Shown here piece by piece: positions 7,508-15,042 of a DNA stretch of 19,719 bases; the stretch's first letter is position 1, and the number at the start of each line of letters is the position of its first letter. The notes beneath the pieces were generated by a model. That model had not been told where the DNA came from, made no database searches, and was given only the letters and a program-made list of their open reading frames with translations. Made by a program: the position numbers and the translations under genes. The stretch is from JAAFIP01 sp031428975 (GTDB lineage: Bacteria > Pseudomonadota > Gammaproteobacteria > Burkholderiales > Burkholderiaceae_C): NCBI GenBank assembly GCA_031428975.1, contig JANOYR010000107.1:1-19719 (forward strand). Reading direction: 5' to 3'.

Positions 7508-8068
7508 ATGCTCCAAACTTCTAAATGCATGCCGCAAGGCGCAGGTCTGGCGCCAGTGTTGATCAAACGCGCCCACACGGTGGAGCTTGACTGGGATGTG
7601 CGGCAAAAAAGCCGTTTTGACTGCACAGACTCTGCGGGGCGGCAGTTGGGCGTATTTTTGCCGCGTGGCACGCTGGTGCGCGGCGGGGATGTGCTGGTGA
7701 TTGAGGATGGATCTTTAGTCAAGGTTATTGCGGCAACACAGCCAGTGCTGCGCATTACCGCTTGCCCGGCGCATGGCTCAGCTTTTGACCTCACACGCGC
7801 GGCCTACCATTTGGGTAACCGCCATGTGCCCATTGAGCTGAAACCCGACCATCTCAAAATTGAGCCCGACCATGTGCTAGCCGCCATGCTGGAGGCCATG
7901 CACTTGAAGGTCGGCTGGGTAAAAGAAGCTTTTGAACCCGAAGGTGGCGCATACAGCAGTGGCGGGCATAGCCATAGCCATGCGGATGGGCATGCGCATG
8001 GCCACCACCATAGCAACAGCAGCGAACCAGCGCATTCTCGCACCTCTGACACCTCTCACGCAGATTAA
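7508..8068 (+). CDS. ureE: Urease nickel metallochaperone UreE
   Basis: Delivers nickel to the UreC active site through the UreDFG complex. The protein has 186 residues: an N-terminal UreE domain (VELDWDVRQKSRFDC...GRQLGVFLPRGTLVRGGDVL) to about residue 75, then the metal-binding domain (HLGNRHVPIELKPDHLKIEPDHVLAAML, about residues 98-125). A histidine-rich tail from residue 150 has about ten His, including GHAHGHHH, a typical nickel store. It starts 2 bases after the ureC stop. It is the last urease gene here: ureF and ureG, which commonly follow, are missing, and the next feature is a dispersed repeat copy followed by a convergent unrelated gene. Confidence 0.95.
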   Translation: MLQTSKCMPQGAGLAPVLIKRAHTVELDWDVRQKSRFDCTDSAGRQLGVFLPRGTLVRGGDVLVIEDGSLVKVIAATQPVLRITACPAHGSAFDLTRAAYHLGNRHVPIELKPDHLKIEPDHVLAAMLEAMHLKVGWVKEAFEPEGGAYSSGGHSHSHADGHAHGHHHSNSSEPAHSRTSDTSHAD

Positions 8069-8083
8069 TTGGTCTTTTAGACA

Positions 8084-8128
8084 ATTGTCACCGTCATATG
8101 GTCATAGTGTGCTATTTAATATATAGCA
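8084..8128 (+). repeat. 45-bp dispersed repeat, copy A
   Basis: Ungapped match to the copy at 17690-17734 (37 of 45 bases identical by hand count), here on the plus strand. It contains TGTCACCGTCATATGG followed by TCATA, GCTATTTAAT and ATAG. It fills the space between the ureE stop (8068) and the convergent dehydratase stop (8131), so it is downstream of both genes. Confidence 0.85.
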
Positions 8129-8130
8129 TT

Positions 8131-9093
8131 CTAACTTGCCAAAAGCGCAGCATAGGCTGCAATATCAATATTTCCACCGCTGACAACCACGCCCACGCGC
8201 TTGCCTTTGACATCGGCAATGCCTTCTAATGCAGCGGCTGCAGCCAAGCAGCCAGTGGGTTCAACCACCATCTTCATGCGCTCTGCAAAAAAACGCATGG
8301 TGCTGACCAGCTGGGCATCGCTCACGGTCAAAATGTCCTTCACCAAGGCCTGCGCCACCGGAAAAGTCAGCGTGCCTGCTGCATTGGTTTGTGCGCCGTC
8401 GGCAATGGTGCGCGGCACCGCAATGGTGACGATACTGCCAGAGCGCAGGCTTTGCTGAAAATCATTGCCCGCCTCCGGCTCTATCCCAAACACCTCGCAA
8501 CCAGGTAACAAATGCTTGGCTGCGGTGGCGCAGCCCGAAATCAAGCCACCGCCCCCCACGCAAACCAATAACACATCCAAATCGCCCACTTCTTCAATCA
8601 ACTCCAATGCCGCCGTGCCCTGCCCCGCCATCACATGCGGATGGTTAAACGGCGGAATCAATGTCATGCCACGCTCGGCGGCAATGCCTTCGGTGAGGGC
8701 TTGGCGGTCTTGGGTGTAGCGGTCAAACAAAATCACTTCTGCGCCATAGCCGCGCGTGGCTGCAATTTTGGCGGCTGGCGCATCTTGGGGCATCACAATG
8801 ACCGCCTTCATGCCCAAGAGCTGGGCCGACAGCGCCACTGCTTGCGCATGGTTGCCCGATGAAAAAGCAATAGCACCCGCCTTGGCCTGCGCGGGTGTAA
8901 ATTGCGACAATGCGTTGTAGCCACCACGAAATTTGAATGCACCCATGCGTTGAAAGTTTTCGCACTTGAAAAACAACTGCGCATCCGCACGGGTGTTGGC
9001 AAAGCGTGAGGTCAATACAGGCGTGCGGTGGGCAACACCTTGGATGCGCTGGGCGGCGCCTTCAATGTCGGCATACGAAATGGCTAAAGTCAT
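8131..9093 (-). CDS. Threonine/serine dehydratase-like PLP enzyme
   Basis: Fold-type II PLP enzyme of 320 residues, related to catabolic threonine dehydratase (TdcB) and serine racemase. Visible landmarks are AHRTPVLTS, the PLP lysine K54 in GAFKFRGG, the substrate loop SSGNHAQA (78-85) and the glycine-rich phosphate loop VGGGGLISG near 180. It lacks the C-terminal ACT domains of biosynthetic IlvA, so feedback by isoleucine is unlikely. The family deaminates Ser, Thr or other beta-hydroxy amino acids to keto acids and ammonia. AGGA lies seven bases before the ATG. It begins 37 bases after the dioxygenase gene upstream, so the two are probably co-transcribed. The exact substrate is not readable from sequence. 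Confidence 0.88.
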   Translation of the reverse strand: MTLAISYADIEGAAQRIQGVAHRTPVLTSRFANTRADAQLFFKCENFQRMGAFKFRGGYNALSQFTPAQAKAGAIAFSSGNHAQAVALSAQLLGMKAVIVMPQDAPAAKIAATRGYGAEVILFDRYTQDRQALTEGIAAERGMTLIPPFNHPHVMAGQGTAALELIEEVGDLDVLLVCVGGGGLISGCATAAKHLLPGCEVFGIEPEAGNDFQQSLRSGSIVTIAVPRTIADGAQTNAAGTLTFPVAQALVKDILTVSDAQLVSTMRFFAERMKMVVEPTGCLAAAAALEGIADVKGKRVGVVVSGGNIDIAAYAALLAS

Positions 9094-9130
9094 GCGGCTA
9101 TCCTAGAAAAATAATCCCAACCAAAAAATG

Positions 9131-9868
9131 CTAGAGCGCGTCTTGAAAACCGCCTGACCGCAGCGTAACGACCAAGGTATCGCGGTAGGCATTTTCGCTG
9201 GTGGGCTGTATCGGGGTGGTTTCGTGGATCACGCGGGCATCGTCGAGCAGCAATACGCTCCAAGGCTCGGTCAGGGTGAAACGTTGGCCGCGCGGTCCAC
9301 TGGCATCAAAAACGCGGGTTTCACCGCCTTTTACCCCCTCGCGTGCCACCAAAAATACCGCGACCAAGTCTACGCCGTCGCGGTGCGCCCCCTCTGGCGT
9401 CGGGCGGCCAATGCCGCCTTCTGTGTCGATGCGAAATTGGTGTGCCTCGGCGTACCAAGTTTGTATGCTGCGAAGCGTGTTGGCTAAGCCGCCCATCCAT
9501 TGCAGCAGCGCGTTCCAAGCGTCCGTATGCGTGGTGGGTTCAATGGGCTCAAACCAACGCTCCATGCCGCCATGCAAGGCGTTGTACTCCAAAGGCTGCC
9601 AGTGCGCCCGATGGGTGATGGGGTGTACGCCTGCGCTGTCGATGCGGTAGCTGGCGTGCCTGCGTTTGCGGTATTTCCCACCATCTTTCAGATAGGCATC
9701 AGGAAACAGCTGATGCCAACTGGCATTGAGCGCCTGCAACGCTTGCAGCGTGGTGCCAGCCAATTGCGCGACATCAGCAGCGGGCAGCAGTGCAAAGCCC
9801 TGTTGTTTGAGCGCTGGCAACAAGCTAGCGGGGTGGGTATAGGGGGGCACGAAAGTTTGCAATGGCAT
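9131..9868 (-). CDS. 2-oxoglutarate/Fe(II) dioxygenase, PF10014 (isoleucine dioxygenase-like) family
   Basis: A 245-residue protein that I place in the 2OG-Fe dioxygenase family containing bacterial L-isoleucine 4-hydroxylase and related aliphatic amino-acid hydroxylases. The iron triad fits: H162 and D164 in PEGAHRDGVD, H215 in VIHETTPI, with R229 in AYRDTLV as the likely 2-oxoglutarate partner. The segments KYRKRRHASYRI and QFRIDTEGGIGRPTPEG also fit the family. Expected chemistry is hydroxylation of a free amino acid side chain with 2-oxoglutarate and oxygen, in the cytoplasm. No signal peptide is seen. It lies 37 bases upstream of the PLP dehydratase in the same direction. The substrate is unknown. 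Confidence 0.82.
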   Translation of the reverse strand: MPLQTFVPPYTHPASLLPALKQQGFALLPAADVAQLAGTTLQALQALNASWHQLFPDAYLKDGGKYRKRRHASYRIDSAGVHPITHRAHWQPLEYNALHGGMERWFEPIEPTTHTDAWNALLQWMGGLANTLRSIQTWYAEAHQFRIDTEGGIGRPTPEGAHRDGVDLVAVFLVAREGVKGGETRVFDASGPRGQRFTLTEPWSVLLLDDARVIHETTPIQPTSENAYRDTLVVTLRSGGFQDAL

Positions 9869-9975
9869 ACACCGTAGCTTATCGCAAATCCGATGGCCTC
9901 ACGCCGCTGCTTTCATGCTATGAATGCCTCTTGGTATGCGTGCAGACGCATCAATGCACAAACTCTAAGCGGCTC

Positions 9976-11202
9976 TTAGGCCAGCACCTCAATCGCCATA
10001 CCCGCCGCACGCAGTCTGCGCACCAGCACATCACCCATAGCAAAGCTGGGCGTGATCACACCACCGCGCTTATCGCCACCGGGTAATGCATTGAAATTTT
10101 CTGCCAAAGCCAAGGCTGACTCGCAGATGAACTTGGTGGTCGCTCGGTTGCCCGGGTCACCGCTGTCCGCAATGCTGGCGCGTACCACATGGCCACTGGC
10201 CGATTTGCCCACCAACTGGCAGCGAAACCAACCACTGTCCATGCTGCGCACACTCGGGCCTTCACCCGGTTTGGGCGCTAGTTTGGCCGCTAAGCGGCGC
10301 ATGGGCGCTAAGCCCAACAGCCCAAAACTGGCATTAGACCCCGCACTGAAACCCGCAGCAAGCACAGCGGCAAGCGCCCCTTTACCAAAACGCATGTACT
10401 CTTGGTAGTAAAAATCCTCGCCATAGCTTTTGTCCCCTGCTGCCTGCATCAATGCTGCGGTGCGGCGCACCACACGGGTATTGATCGGCCCCATCACAAA
10501 AGGGCCTAGCCATGCATTGAAATCGGCATCGTGCATGGGAGCAGTAGGGTCAGCATGGCGCTGCACATTCGTTGGCACGCTGCCCGCAGGGTTGAGTAAA
10601 AAGGGCGCATTAAATGCCTCTTTTTGGCCTTTGTCCAAAATGTTGAGAATGGAGGCCAGTGTGCCGCCATTTAAGCCGCCACGCATCGAAAAACACGCCT
10701 TCACTTGCACACAGCCTTGGCCGTGCACACGCAGCATTTCTTGGTTGACCAAATAGGTGCCCACGTCGGATGGAATCGAGTCAAAACCACACGCCGGCAC
10801 AATGCGCGTGCCGTCTTTGGCCGCTTGCGTGTGGTGCGCATCCACCATGCTGCGAATCCAAGGGGATTCGCCCGTTAAATCTACATAATGTGTTTTGGCC
10901 GCAACACATGCCGCCACCAAAAGGCTGCCATACAGCGCATAAGGCCCCGCACTGGACAACACCACTCGGGTAGAGGCTGCCAGAGCCGCCAAAGCAGTTG
11001 CGTCGTGTGCGTCCGCCACAATGATTGGCACATTTATTTTGCAGCGGTTTAAGACGGCACGAAGCTTAGCCTCATTGCGCCCAGCGACTGCAAAGCGCAC
11101 TGCGCCAGCAAGCGCTGCAAAATATGCCACGGTTTGCTGCCCCACAAAACCCGAGGCCCCGTACAGCACAACGTCGTAAGGGCGGTTGTCAGAATTCTTC
11201 AT
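9976..11202 (-). CDS. Saccharopine dehydrogenase-like NAD(P)-binding protein (trans-acting enoyl reductase type)
   Basis: A 408-residue oxidoreductase-like protein with an N-terminal Rossmann motif (VVLYGASGFVGQQ, residues 11-23) and AGRNEAKL, followed by segments typical of the saccharopine dehydrogenase-related group: LSSAGPYALYG, HYVDLTGESPW and ACGFDSIPSDVGTYL. Relatives are annotated as saccharopine dehydrogenase NADP-binding proteins or trans-acting enoyl reductases; they are rarely true lysine-pathway enzymes. I chose the ATG at 11202 because GGAG lies nine bases upstream; a longer in-frame version from 11265 has no such support. The next gene downstream on the same strand is 107 bases away, and an oxidoreductase gene is divergent on the other side (138-base gap). 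The physiological substrate is not inferable. Confidence 0.82.
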   Translation of the reverse strand: MKNSDNRPYDVVLYGASGFVGQQTVAYFAALAGAVRFAVAGRNEAKLRAVLNRCKINVPIIVADAHDATALAALAASTRVVLSSAGPYALYGSLLVAACVAAKTHYVDLTGESPWIRSMVDAHHTQAAKDGTRIVPACGFDSIPSDVGTYLVNQEMLRVHGQGCVQVKACFSMRGGLNGGTLASILNILDKGQKEAFNAPFLLNPAGSVPTNVQRHADPTAPMHDADFNAWLGPFVMGPINTRVVRRTAALMQAAGDKSYGEDFYYQEYMRFGKGALAAVLAAGFSAGSNASFGLLGLAPMRRLAAKLAPKPGEGPSVRSMDSGWFRCQLVGKSASGHVVRASIADSGDPGNRATTKFICESALALAENFNALPGGDKRGGVITPSFAMGDVLVRRLRAAGMAIEVLA

Positions 11203-11340
11203 ATTTTGCTCTCCAAGCGTGTTGCATTGTGCCACCCCACCCAAAGACCCATGTCGCATAGGCAACCGCCAGCCAAGCCTTGGCAGGCTACTATGCGTTT
11301 TTTTAGCAAAATGCGCTTAACCATAGCCTGAAAGTCCACC

Positions 11341-12384
11341 ATGAGCACCCTAGCCCACATCAGCAACCACCAAATCCGTCTCGCCCAGCGCCCCGTAGGC
11401 ATGCCCGGCCCGGAGTGCTGGAACAGCACCACCGAACCAGTTGCTGAGCCCGCAGACGGCGGTGTACTGGTAAAAACCCTTAGCCTCTCACTGGATCCCG
11501 CCATGCGCGGCTGGATGAACGAAGGCAAAAGTTACATCCCCCCCGTAGGTATCAACGAAGTCATGCGTGCAGGCGGTGTCGGCACTGTGATTGCGTCCAA
11601 AAATGCTGCTTTCGCCGTCGGCGACACCGTGAGTGCGGGTCTTGGTGTGCAAGAATATTGCCTGATTCCAGCCAGCGAAATTAAGCGCAATGGCATTGCC
11701 AAAATTGACTTGCGCGCTGGCAGCATCACCCAATGGCTGAACGTGCTGGGCATGCCCGGCATGACAGGTTATTTTGGCTTGATGGATGTGGGCATGCCAC
11801 AAATGGGCGAAACCGTCGTCATTAGCGGCGCTGCGGGCGCAGTCGGCCAAACCGTGGGGCAAATTGCCAAACTCAAAGGCTGCCGCGTGGTGGGCATTGC
11901 CGGCGGCCAAGCCAAATGCGACTGGGTCGTCAACGAGCTGGGCTTTGATGCTTGCATTGACTACAAAGCGTCGCCCAGCAGCGTGCGCGAAGGCCTTAAA
12001 ACGCATTGCCCCAAAGGCGTAGACATTTATTTTGACAATGTGGGCGGCGAAATTTTGGACCATGTGCTCGCCAAGATCAACCGCAAAGCCCGTATCATCA
12101 TTTGCGGCGCAATCAGCCAATACAACAATACCACGCCTGTGCAAGGCCCCAAAAACTACCTCAGCCTCTTGGTCAACCGCGCCCGAATGGAAGGCATTGT
12201 GGTGTTTGACTATGCTGACCGCTACCATTTGGCCATTGCCGAGATGGCCGGATACCTCCAAGACGGCCGCATGAAAAGCAAAGAGGACATTGTCAAAGGC
12301 ATTGAAAACTTCCCTTCTGCACTGCTAAAACTCTTCAAGGGCGAGAATTTTGGCAAACTGGTATTGGAAGTAGCAGTTGCGTAA
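11341..12384 (+). CDS. NADP-dependent medium-chain oxidoreductase (CurA / prostaglandin reductase-like)
   Basis: A 347-residue zinc-free member of the medium-chain dehydrogenase/reductase superfamily, the group containing E. coli CurA and leukotriene B4 12-hydroxydehydrogenases. Landmarks are LSLDPAMRGWMNE near 50-61, LGMPGMTGYFGL (136-147), the nucleotide-binding motif AAGAVGQ (164-170), FDNVGGEILD and CGAISQYNN. No structural or catalytic zinc cysteine cluster is present. Such enzymes reduce the double bond of alpha,beta-unsaturated ketones or aldehydes with NADPH, often for detoxification. The gene is divergent from the saccharopine dehydrogenase-like gene. No clear Shine-Dalgarno lies before the ATG, but the N-terminus fits the family. 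Confidence 0.9.
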   Translation: MSTLAHISNHQIRLAQRPVGMPGPECWNSTTEPVAEPADGGVLVKTLSLSLDPAMRGWMNEGKSYIPPVGINEVMRAGGVGTVIASKNAAFAVGDTVSAGLGVQEYCLIPASEIKRNGIAKIDLRAGSITQWLNVLGMPGMTGYFGLMDVGMPQMGETVVISGAAGAVGQTVGQIAKLKGCRVVGIAGGQAKCDWVVNELGFDACIDYKASPSSVREGLKTHCPKGVDIYFDNVGGEILDHVLAKINRKARIIICGAISQYNNTTPVQGPKNYLSLLVNRARMEGIVVFDYADRYHLAIAEMAGYLQDGRMKSKEDIVKGIENFPSALLKLFKGENFGKLVLEVAVA

Positions 12385-12466
12385 ATTAGTCTCAAAATCG
12401 CACGCAACGCTAAAAGTAACTTAGGTCACTTTGGTTTGCAGTATTTTTGCTGACAATAGGGTCGTT

Positions 12467-13147
12467 ATGACCCACGACGACACCATCATCCAACTGAGCT
12501 GCGCGTTTACCGTGCAGCTGGTGGACGACCACCAAATGATGCGCCTTGGGCTTAAGGCGCTGGCGCAAACATCTAGCCATATGCAGCTGCACTGGATCGA
12601 GTCTGGCAACCTTGACGATGCACTGGCTACCTATGCCAAAGAAGCGCATATTGACTTGGTGTTGCTCGATTTGAACCTGCCCGACAGCAAAGGCCTGCAA
12701 GGTTTGAGGCGGTTTTTAACCGAATGCCCCAATGCCCAAGTGGCCGTTTTTTCAGCCACAGAAGACGAATTTGTGGTCAGCCAAGCGCTGGCAATGGGCG
12801 CGGTAGGCTTTGTGCCTAAGTCGTCCATGGCAGAGACCACACTGCGCTTAATCGAATCGTTGTTAGGTGGCTTTCGCAACTCCCCCCAGAATGCTTCGCA
12901 GGCACACATAGCCGCACAACAGCTTGAGCGTAGCAATGCGAATCTGGCACACAACGTCCATGCACGCGCGGCCGCGCTAAACCCCACCCAGCACCGTGTG
13001 TTGGAGTTGGTGTTGTCGGGCATGAGCAACCAAGAAATCGCCAACGACACCAAGCTGGCGCTGGGCACAGTGAAAAACACGGTATCGTCTATCATGTTGT
13101 CTTTAGACGTTCGGTCCCGATCCCACCTTATCAGCGTGTTTACATGA
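12467..13147 (+). CDS. NarL/LuxR-family response regulator
   Basis: A 226-residue transcription factor. The receiver domain (about 14-135) has the acidic pair D20-D21 (VQLVDDHQ), phospho-acceptor D68 (VLLDLNLPD), a Ser in VFSATED and K118 in GFVPKSS. The LuxR-type helix-turn-helix lies at the C-terminus: LNPTQHRVLELVLSGMSNQE then IANDTKLALGTVKNTV. The ATG at 12467 has AGGG about six bases upstream; an in-frame TTG at 12431 lacks family support. The stop overlaps the start of the sensor kinase gene (ATGA), so the two form a coupled two-component operon. The target genes are unknown; the neighbouring lipoprotein gene is a candidate. Confidence 0.92.
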   Translation: MTHDDTIIQLSCAFTVQLVDDHQMMRLGLKALAQTSSHMQLHWIESGNLDDALATYAKEAHIDLVLLDLNLPDSKGLQGLRRFLTECPNAQVAVFSATEDEFVVSQALAMGAVGFVPKSSMAETTLRLIESLLGGFRNSPQNASQAHIAAQQLERSNANLAHNVHARAAALNPTQHRVLELVLSGMSNQEIANDTKLALGTVKNTVSSIMLSLDVRSRSHLISVFT

Positions 13148-14937
13148 AGCTTAGCTCTGAGCTGCTTTGCCCCCCTTTAACGCCAGCCCAGAGCGAAGAC
13201 ACTTTGCAAGCGCGTATTCGACGCGAAATGGCCCAAGCACTGCTCAAAGCCCAGTCCATGCCCGAGGCGGCGGTGCTGATTAATTTTTGTTGGTGGACGT
13301 TTTTTTATTACCAACTGCGTATGCCCAGCATCATCGTCTGGGGCGTTTTGGTGCATGCCACCCAAATTTCGCGCTACTTCACCAAACGGCGCGATGCCCG
13401 CCTACCCCACGGCCAGCGCGACCCTGAAAAAATTGCTGCGCGATATTGCATCGACATTGCTGCCAGTGGTGTGTTGGTGGGCTTAGCGCCGTGGATGTTT
13501 TTCCCCGAGGGCAATATTCCCATGATCGCGCTGATGATTTTGGTCATCCTGTCGATCACCTCTGCAACCGCCACGGGCTTTGCGCCTTCACGCAGGGCAG
13601 TGCTCAGCTTCCAAGTGCCGGTGTATGTGGGCTTGGTAAGCGCCTTATTTTGGCAACGCGAATGGATGTACGTGGGTCTGGGCCTTGCCACCATGCTCTA
13701 CCCCTATGTGACGATTCGTTTTGCGTTACAGCAAAATAGATTGCTGCACGAATCCATGCGGGCACGCTTTGAAAACGAAGCGCTGGCCACCCAATATGCA
13801 GAGCAGGTGCGCCGCGTGGAGCATGCCAGCCTAGAGAAAACCCGCTTTTTTGCCTCTGCCAGCCACGACCTGCGCCAACCCCTGCATTCGCTGGGCTTGT
13901 TTGGCTCGGCGGTGCAGGCGCGGCTTAAGGGCACGCCCGACGAAGCGCTGGCACGTAATTTGATGCACTGTGTGGACGCGCTAGAAACCTCGTTTAGCGC
14001 TATGCTGGACGTGTCTAAGCTTGATGCGGGGGTGGTGGAGGTGCATGCCAAACCTGTGGCACTGTCACAAGTATTCCAAAAGCTTGAAAGCGTGTTTGGC
14101 AAACAGGCCGAGGCTCGGGGTTTGCATTTGCGCTTTAGCACGGGCGGCAAATGGGTGCATGCCGATGCGGCGCTGCTGGAGCGGCTTTTGGGTAACTTAG
14201 TGCACAACGCGCTCAAGTTCACCCACACAGGCGGCGTGGTGGTGCTGGCACGCACACATGGCGCGAATGTCAGCATAGAGGTATGGGACAGCGGCGCGGG
14301 CATGGATCCGCAGGAGTTGCCGCGCATATTCGACGAGTTTTACCAAGTGGGCAACCAAGAGCGTGACCGCTCACGCGGTCTGGGCATGGGCCTGGCTATT
14401 GTGCAGCGCTTGGCAGCGTTAATGGGTTTGAATTTGCGGGTGCACTCCCGCACGGGTCGGGGCACGGTGTTTAAGCTGGGCGTGCCTATGGCGCGCGCCC
14501 AAGCGCTGCCCCCGCCAGTGGCCACGCAGACGCTGTCCAGTGGGGTGTTTCGGGCTTTATCGCACATGCATATTTTGGTGGTGGACGACGAAGAAACCGT
14601 GCGCAGCAGCACTGCTGACGCGCTGCGCTTGTATGGCTTTCAGGTGGAGGTGGCAGGCGGTGTGGCGCAGGCGCGTGAGGCCGCGCTGCGTTTGGGCCAC
14701 AAGCTGGACGGCCTGATTACTGATTTTCGCTTGGCAGATGCCATGGACGGCATTGATCTGGCTGCAGATTTGCGCACCTTGCTGGACCGCCCAATACCCA
14801 CCCTGCTGGTCACGGGCGACACCGCGCCCGAGCGCGTGCGCAAAGCCCAACTCAGCGGCCTGTGTGTGCTGTACAAACCAGTCAAAATCCACACATTGGT
14901 AGAAGAAATGCGCCAGCAAATCACACAGGCCAAGTGA
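13144..14937 (+). CDS. Hybrid sensor histidine kinase with C-terminal receiver domain
   Basis: A 597-residue membrane kinase. Residues about 42-195 hold roughly six hydrophobic segments, a 6-TM sensor region without a recognisable periplasmic domain. A short coiled linker (200-235) leads to the HisKA box ASHDLRQPLH with H241. The ATPase domain has the N box LLGNLVHNALKF (N355), G1 WDSGAGMD and G2 RGLGMGLAIV. A receiver domain (about 475-597) has D481/D482, phospho-acceptor D527 in LITDFRLADAMDG, T557 and K578. It overlaps the response regulator gene by four bases. The attached receiver, without an Hpt domain, may tune the kinase or drain phosphate. The stimulus cannot be read from sequence. 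Confidence 0.93.
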   Translation: MKLSSELLCPPLTPAQSEDTLQARIRREMAQALLKAQSMPEAAVLINFCWWTFFYYQLRMPSIIVWGVLVHATQISRYFTKRRDARLPHGQRDPEKIAARYCIDIAASGVLVGLAPWMFFPEGNIPMIALMILVILSITSATATGFAPSRRAVLSFQVPVYVGLVSALFWQREWMYVGLGLATMLYPYVTIRFALQQNRLLHESMRARFENEALATQYAEQVRRVEHASLEKTRFFASASHDLRQPLHSLGLFGSAVQARLKGTPDEALARNLMHCVDALETSFSAMLDVSKLDAGVVEVHAKPVALSQVFQKLESVFGKQAEARGLHLRFSTGGKWVHADAALLERLLGNLVHNALKFTHTGGVVVLARTHGANVSIEVWDSGAGMDPQELPRIFDEFYQVGNQERDRSRGLGMGLAIVQRLAALMGLNLRVHSRTGRGTVFKLGVPMARAQALPPPVATQTLSSGVFRALSHMHILVVDDEETVRSSTADALRLYGFQVEVAGGVAQAREAALRLGHKLDGLITDFRLADAMDGIDLAADLRTLLDRPIPTLLVTGDTAPERVRKAQLSGLCVLYKPVKIHTLVEEMRQQITQAK

Positions 14938-14942
14938 TGCCA

Positions 14943-14972
14943 GTAGCTTGCTATGACTTTAGTAACATTACT
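14943..14972 (-). repeat. Possible degenerate sixth copy (F) of the dispersed repeat
   Basis: On the minus strand this stretch reads AATGTTAC, then GTCATAG, then GCTA with the same four-base spacing between GTCATA and GCTA as the other copies, but about five bases are missing in the middle. It lies between the histidine kinase and lipoprotein genes. Short enough to be chance. Confidence 0.3.
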
Positions 14973-15042
14973 TTGGTAACTGGACGCTAAGCACCCCACT
15001 GCATAAGCTCCCCCTTGTGTTCAATCAACCCAAGGAATGGCT

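Noticed and set aside
8067..8086. Hairpin AATTGGTCT / AGACAATT right after ureE as an intrinsic terminator
   Set aside because: The stem is AT-rich with a bulge and has no following T-run; it also runs into repeat copy A. Too weak to call.
9936..9951. ATGCGT-GCAG-ACGCAT hairpin as terminator of the saccharopine dehydrogenase-like gene
   Set aside because: Only a 6-bp stem with no T-run on the relevant strand; it could easily be chance.
11488..12261. 257-codon minus-strand frame opposite the NADP-dependent oxidoreductase
   Set aside because: It is antisense to a well-supported gene, has low-complexity Ala/His composition and no ribosome site.
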